Shown: positions 6,937-8,091 of the stretch, piece after piece | How positions within the stretch are numbered: position 1 is the stretch's first letter | How the letters are laid out: each line of letters begins with the position of its first letter | From: Alkalimonas sp. | GTDB taxonomy: Bacteria; Pseudomonadota; Gammaproteobacteria; Enterobacterales; Alteromonadaceae | DNA: 8,091 nt | Assembly (NCBI GenBank): GCA_022565655.1 | Contig: JAIUMG010000150.1 | Span: forward strand, 1-8,091 | Direction of reading: 5' to 3' | Position numbers and translations under genes: made by a program | The notes under the pieces: generated by a model | What the model saw: the letters and a program-made list of their open reading frames with translations, nothing else | Told to the model about the DNA's origin: nothing | Database searches by the model: none

Positions 6937-7464
6937 CTAGCTGTCGCCGATATTTGTAACCAGTGGTTTCAACAGCTGAAACAACTCACGGTAGGCTTTG
7001 GGTGGTTGCTGTTTTTCTTGCTCTTTTTTCGCCTGACGTAGCAGTTGACGAAGCTGTTGCACATCTATTTCAGGGTACTCGGCAACAAACTCAGTCACCG
7101 CCTCTGGCTCGGCCAGCAAGCGATCACGCCAGGCTTCAACCAGATGAAACTTACGGGTAGCGGCCTGGTTGGTGTTGCGGATCACCGCCAGGGCTTGTTC
7201 AATCGGCTCAATGTCACGCGAACGCATCAGGCGGCCAATAAACTGAATATGGCGACGCAGGGCCTCTCGCTTCTTCGATAATTTATCCGCCAGAATGATG
7301 GCATCCTGCAACTCTTCGTCCATCGGGACTTTGGCCCGTGACGCCGGAGGCAAGGCGATGAGTTCTTCGCCAAGCTTTTGCAGCGCTTCCATTTCACGTT
7401 TGACCTGAGTTTTACTCTTCAGGTCCTCATCTTCATCCCAATCACCGTGGAGAAATTCTGTCAT
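6937..7464 (-). CDS. darP: DarP (YjgA), 50S ribosomal subunit assembly factor
   Basis: A 175-residue, highly charged, mostly helical protein of the DUF615/YjgA family, close to E. coli YjgA (183 residues). In E. coli DarP binds late 50S precursors and promotes maturation around the peptidyl transferase centre (known). Recognisable blocks are SKTQVKREMEALQKLGEEL (17–35), RRHIQFIGRLMRSRDIEPIE (70–89), AWRDRLL (111–117), QLRQLLRQAKKEQEK (137–151) and PPKAYRELFQLL (154–165). The N-terminus is acidic (DWDEDEDLKS), as in relatives. It is divergent from pmbA, the same pairing as in E. coli. The ATG at 7464 is preceded by GATAAGCGATAAG and no classical Shine–Dalgarno sequence. A TATAAT lies about 32 bases upstream of the start codon. 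Confidence 0.95.
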   Translation of the reverse strand: MTEFLHGDWDEDEDLKSKTQVKREMEALQKLGEELIALPPASRAKVPMDEELQDAIILADKLSKKREALRRHIQFIGRLMRSRDIEPIEQALAVIRNTNQAATRKFHLVEAWRDRLLAEPEAVTEFVAEYPEIDVQQLRQLLRQAKKEQEKQQPPKAYRELFQLLKPLVTNIGDS

Positions 7465-7477
7465 CTTATCGCTTATC
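7465..7477 (-). repeat. Doubled GATAAG abutting the darP start codon
   Basis: Read on the darP strand, GATAAG occurs twice with one base between (7477–7472 and 7470–7465), the second copy directly touching the ATG. It replaces a normal ribosome binding sequence. It may be a weak initiation element, a binding site, or chance. Confidence 0.4.
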
Positions 7478-7495
7478 TGAGTACACTATAGGGTG

Positions 7496-7501
7496 ATTAT
7501 A
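7496..7501 (-). promoter_or_regulatory. darP: Probable –10 element of the darP promoter
   Basis: The darP strand carries a perfect TATAAT here, within TTATAATC. Transcription would start near 7489 and leave a leader of about 25 bases. No good –35 is present at 16–18 bases (TGCTCT at 17), so an activator or non-canonical contact may be needed. A second weaker TATAGT lies at 7490–7485. The core TTATAA is palindromic and could also serve the pmbA direction as TATAAC (7498–7503), though no good –35 is seen there either. The rest of the 109-base divergent gap shows no further clear signal. Confidence 0.5.
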
Positions 7502-7573
7502 ACGTATTGCGACAGGAAAGAGCAGGGGAAGATCTCAAGGCGCTGCTCAATCAAGTGAACTAACAGAGGTGCT

Positions 7574-8091
7574 ATGCAAGTCGTGCAGCAGGATATTCAG
7601 CAGGAAATCGATGAGGTGAAAGCCGCCGTCAGTCAGGTCTTGGCGCATGCCAAGCGACTGGGAGCCAGCAGTGCCGAAGCTTCAATGAGTCGCACCCGCG
7701 GCCTTAGTGTGGAAACGAGAAATGGTGAGGTTGAAACGCTGGAGTTTAACCAAGATGGTGGCCTTGGCATTAGCTTGTACTTTGGCCAGCGAAAGGGCTC
7801 GGCTTCTACCGCAGATTTAAGCCCGCAAGCCTTGCAACGTGCCGTCGAAGCGGCGACCGATATTGCCCGCTATACCTCTGAAGATCCACACACCGGTGTC
7901 GCTGAAGCCGACTGGCTGGAGTTCTCGCCACCGGATCTGAATTTGTTTCATCCGCATGAAGTGGATACCGCCGAAGCCATTGCCAGTTGTGCCCGTGCTG
8001 AGCAAGCGGCTTACGCGACGGACTCGCGCATTGTGAACTCCGAAGGAGCCTCTTTTTCATCCCACCAGGGTCTGAAAGTCTATGGCAACAG
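7574..8091 (+). CDS. pmbA: PmbA (TldE), partner subunit of the TldD protease (N-terminal part, runs off right edge)
   Basis: The first 172 codons of a protein normally about 450 residues long; the frame is open to the end of the window. It begins MQVVQQDIQQEIDEVKAAVS and continues with hallmark PmbA blocks: GLSVETRNGEVETLEFNQDG (about 43–62), LGISLYFGQRKGSASTADLS (64–83), DIARYTSEDPHTGVA (95–109), PPDLNLFHP (118–126) and IVNSEGASFSSHQGLKVYGN near the cut. PmbA pairs with TldD; in the E. coli complex the zinc site belongs to TldD and TldE is the non-catalytic partner. It is needed for microcin B17 maturation and peptide proteolysis. ATG 7574 is preceded by AGAGGT (7565–7570), with a short 3–4-base spacing but no competing start nearby. 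It is divergent from darP. Its C-terminal metalloprotease-like domain cannot be assessed here. Confidence 0.96.
   Translation, partial: MQVVQQDIQQEIDEVKAAVSQVLAHAKRLGASSAEASMSRTRGLSVETRNGEVETLEFNQDGGLGISLYFGQRKGSASTADLSPQALQRAVEAATDIARYTSEDPHTGVAEADWLEFSPPDLNLFHPHEVDTAEAIASCARAEQAAYATDSRIVNSEGASFSSHQGLKVYGN

Noticed and set aside
7806..8060. Minus-strand open frame at the right edge
   Set aside because: The plus strand here clearly encodes conserved PmbA sequence; the antisense frame is Arg/Ser-rich shadow sequence.
1..8091. Mobile elements, CRISPR arrays, tRNA/rRNA genes, riboswitches or defence systems
   Set aside because: I saw no repeat-spacer pattern, no transposase or integrase, no tRNA-like cloverleaf sequence and no tract of clearly foreign composition. 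Almost all of the window is coding for recognisable core families.

Overview
The window is ordinary, tightly packed chromosomal DNA from a gammaproteobacterium. Protein families and gene order (yhdP–nitrilase–tldD, and darP divergent from pmbA) fit the Alteromonadales or a Rheinheimera/Alishewanella-like lineage. That placement is inferred from context and sequence character, not from a database search. I see no mobile element, CRISPR array, RNA gene or phage signature, and no gene-free stretch longer than about 110 bases.

Left part (1–4704, plus strand): the 3' end of yhdP (AsmA-like lipid-transport bridge) overlaps a Nit1-type carbon–nitrogen hydrolase by 8 bases. That gene overlaps tldD (zinc metalloprotease subunit) by 4 bases, so the three look like one translationally coupled operon. 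tldD ends in three in-frame stop codons in a row. After 107 bases comes a branched-chain aminotransferase gene (ilvE), whose true start is probably 22 codons inside the longest reading frame. A strong hairpin at 4724–4744 lies between ilvE and the convergent genes to its right and probably terminates from both sides.

Middle part (4761–6870, minus strand): two overlapping genes encode membrane proteins with bacterial PH (DUF304) domains, a ydbS-like gene followed by a ydbT-like gene with three PH repeats. Right part: darP/yjgA (minus strand, 50S subunit assembly) is transcribed away from pmbA/tldE (plus strand), which runs off the right edge. The 109-base gap between them holds a perfect TATAAT on the darP strand.

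Functionally, TldD and PmbA are the two subunits of one protease. Here their genes sit about 4 kb apart, separated by ilvE, ydbS, ydbT and darP, whereas in E. coli they are far apart on the chromosome. The rest is envelope maintenance (YhdP, YdbS, YdbT), metabolite repair (the nitrilase), amino acid metabolism (IlvE) and ribosome assembly (DarP). I found no convincing new system; the points worth a second look are small-scale.
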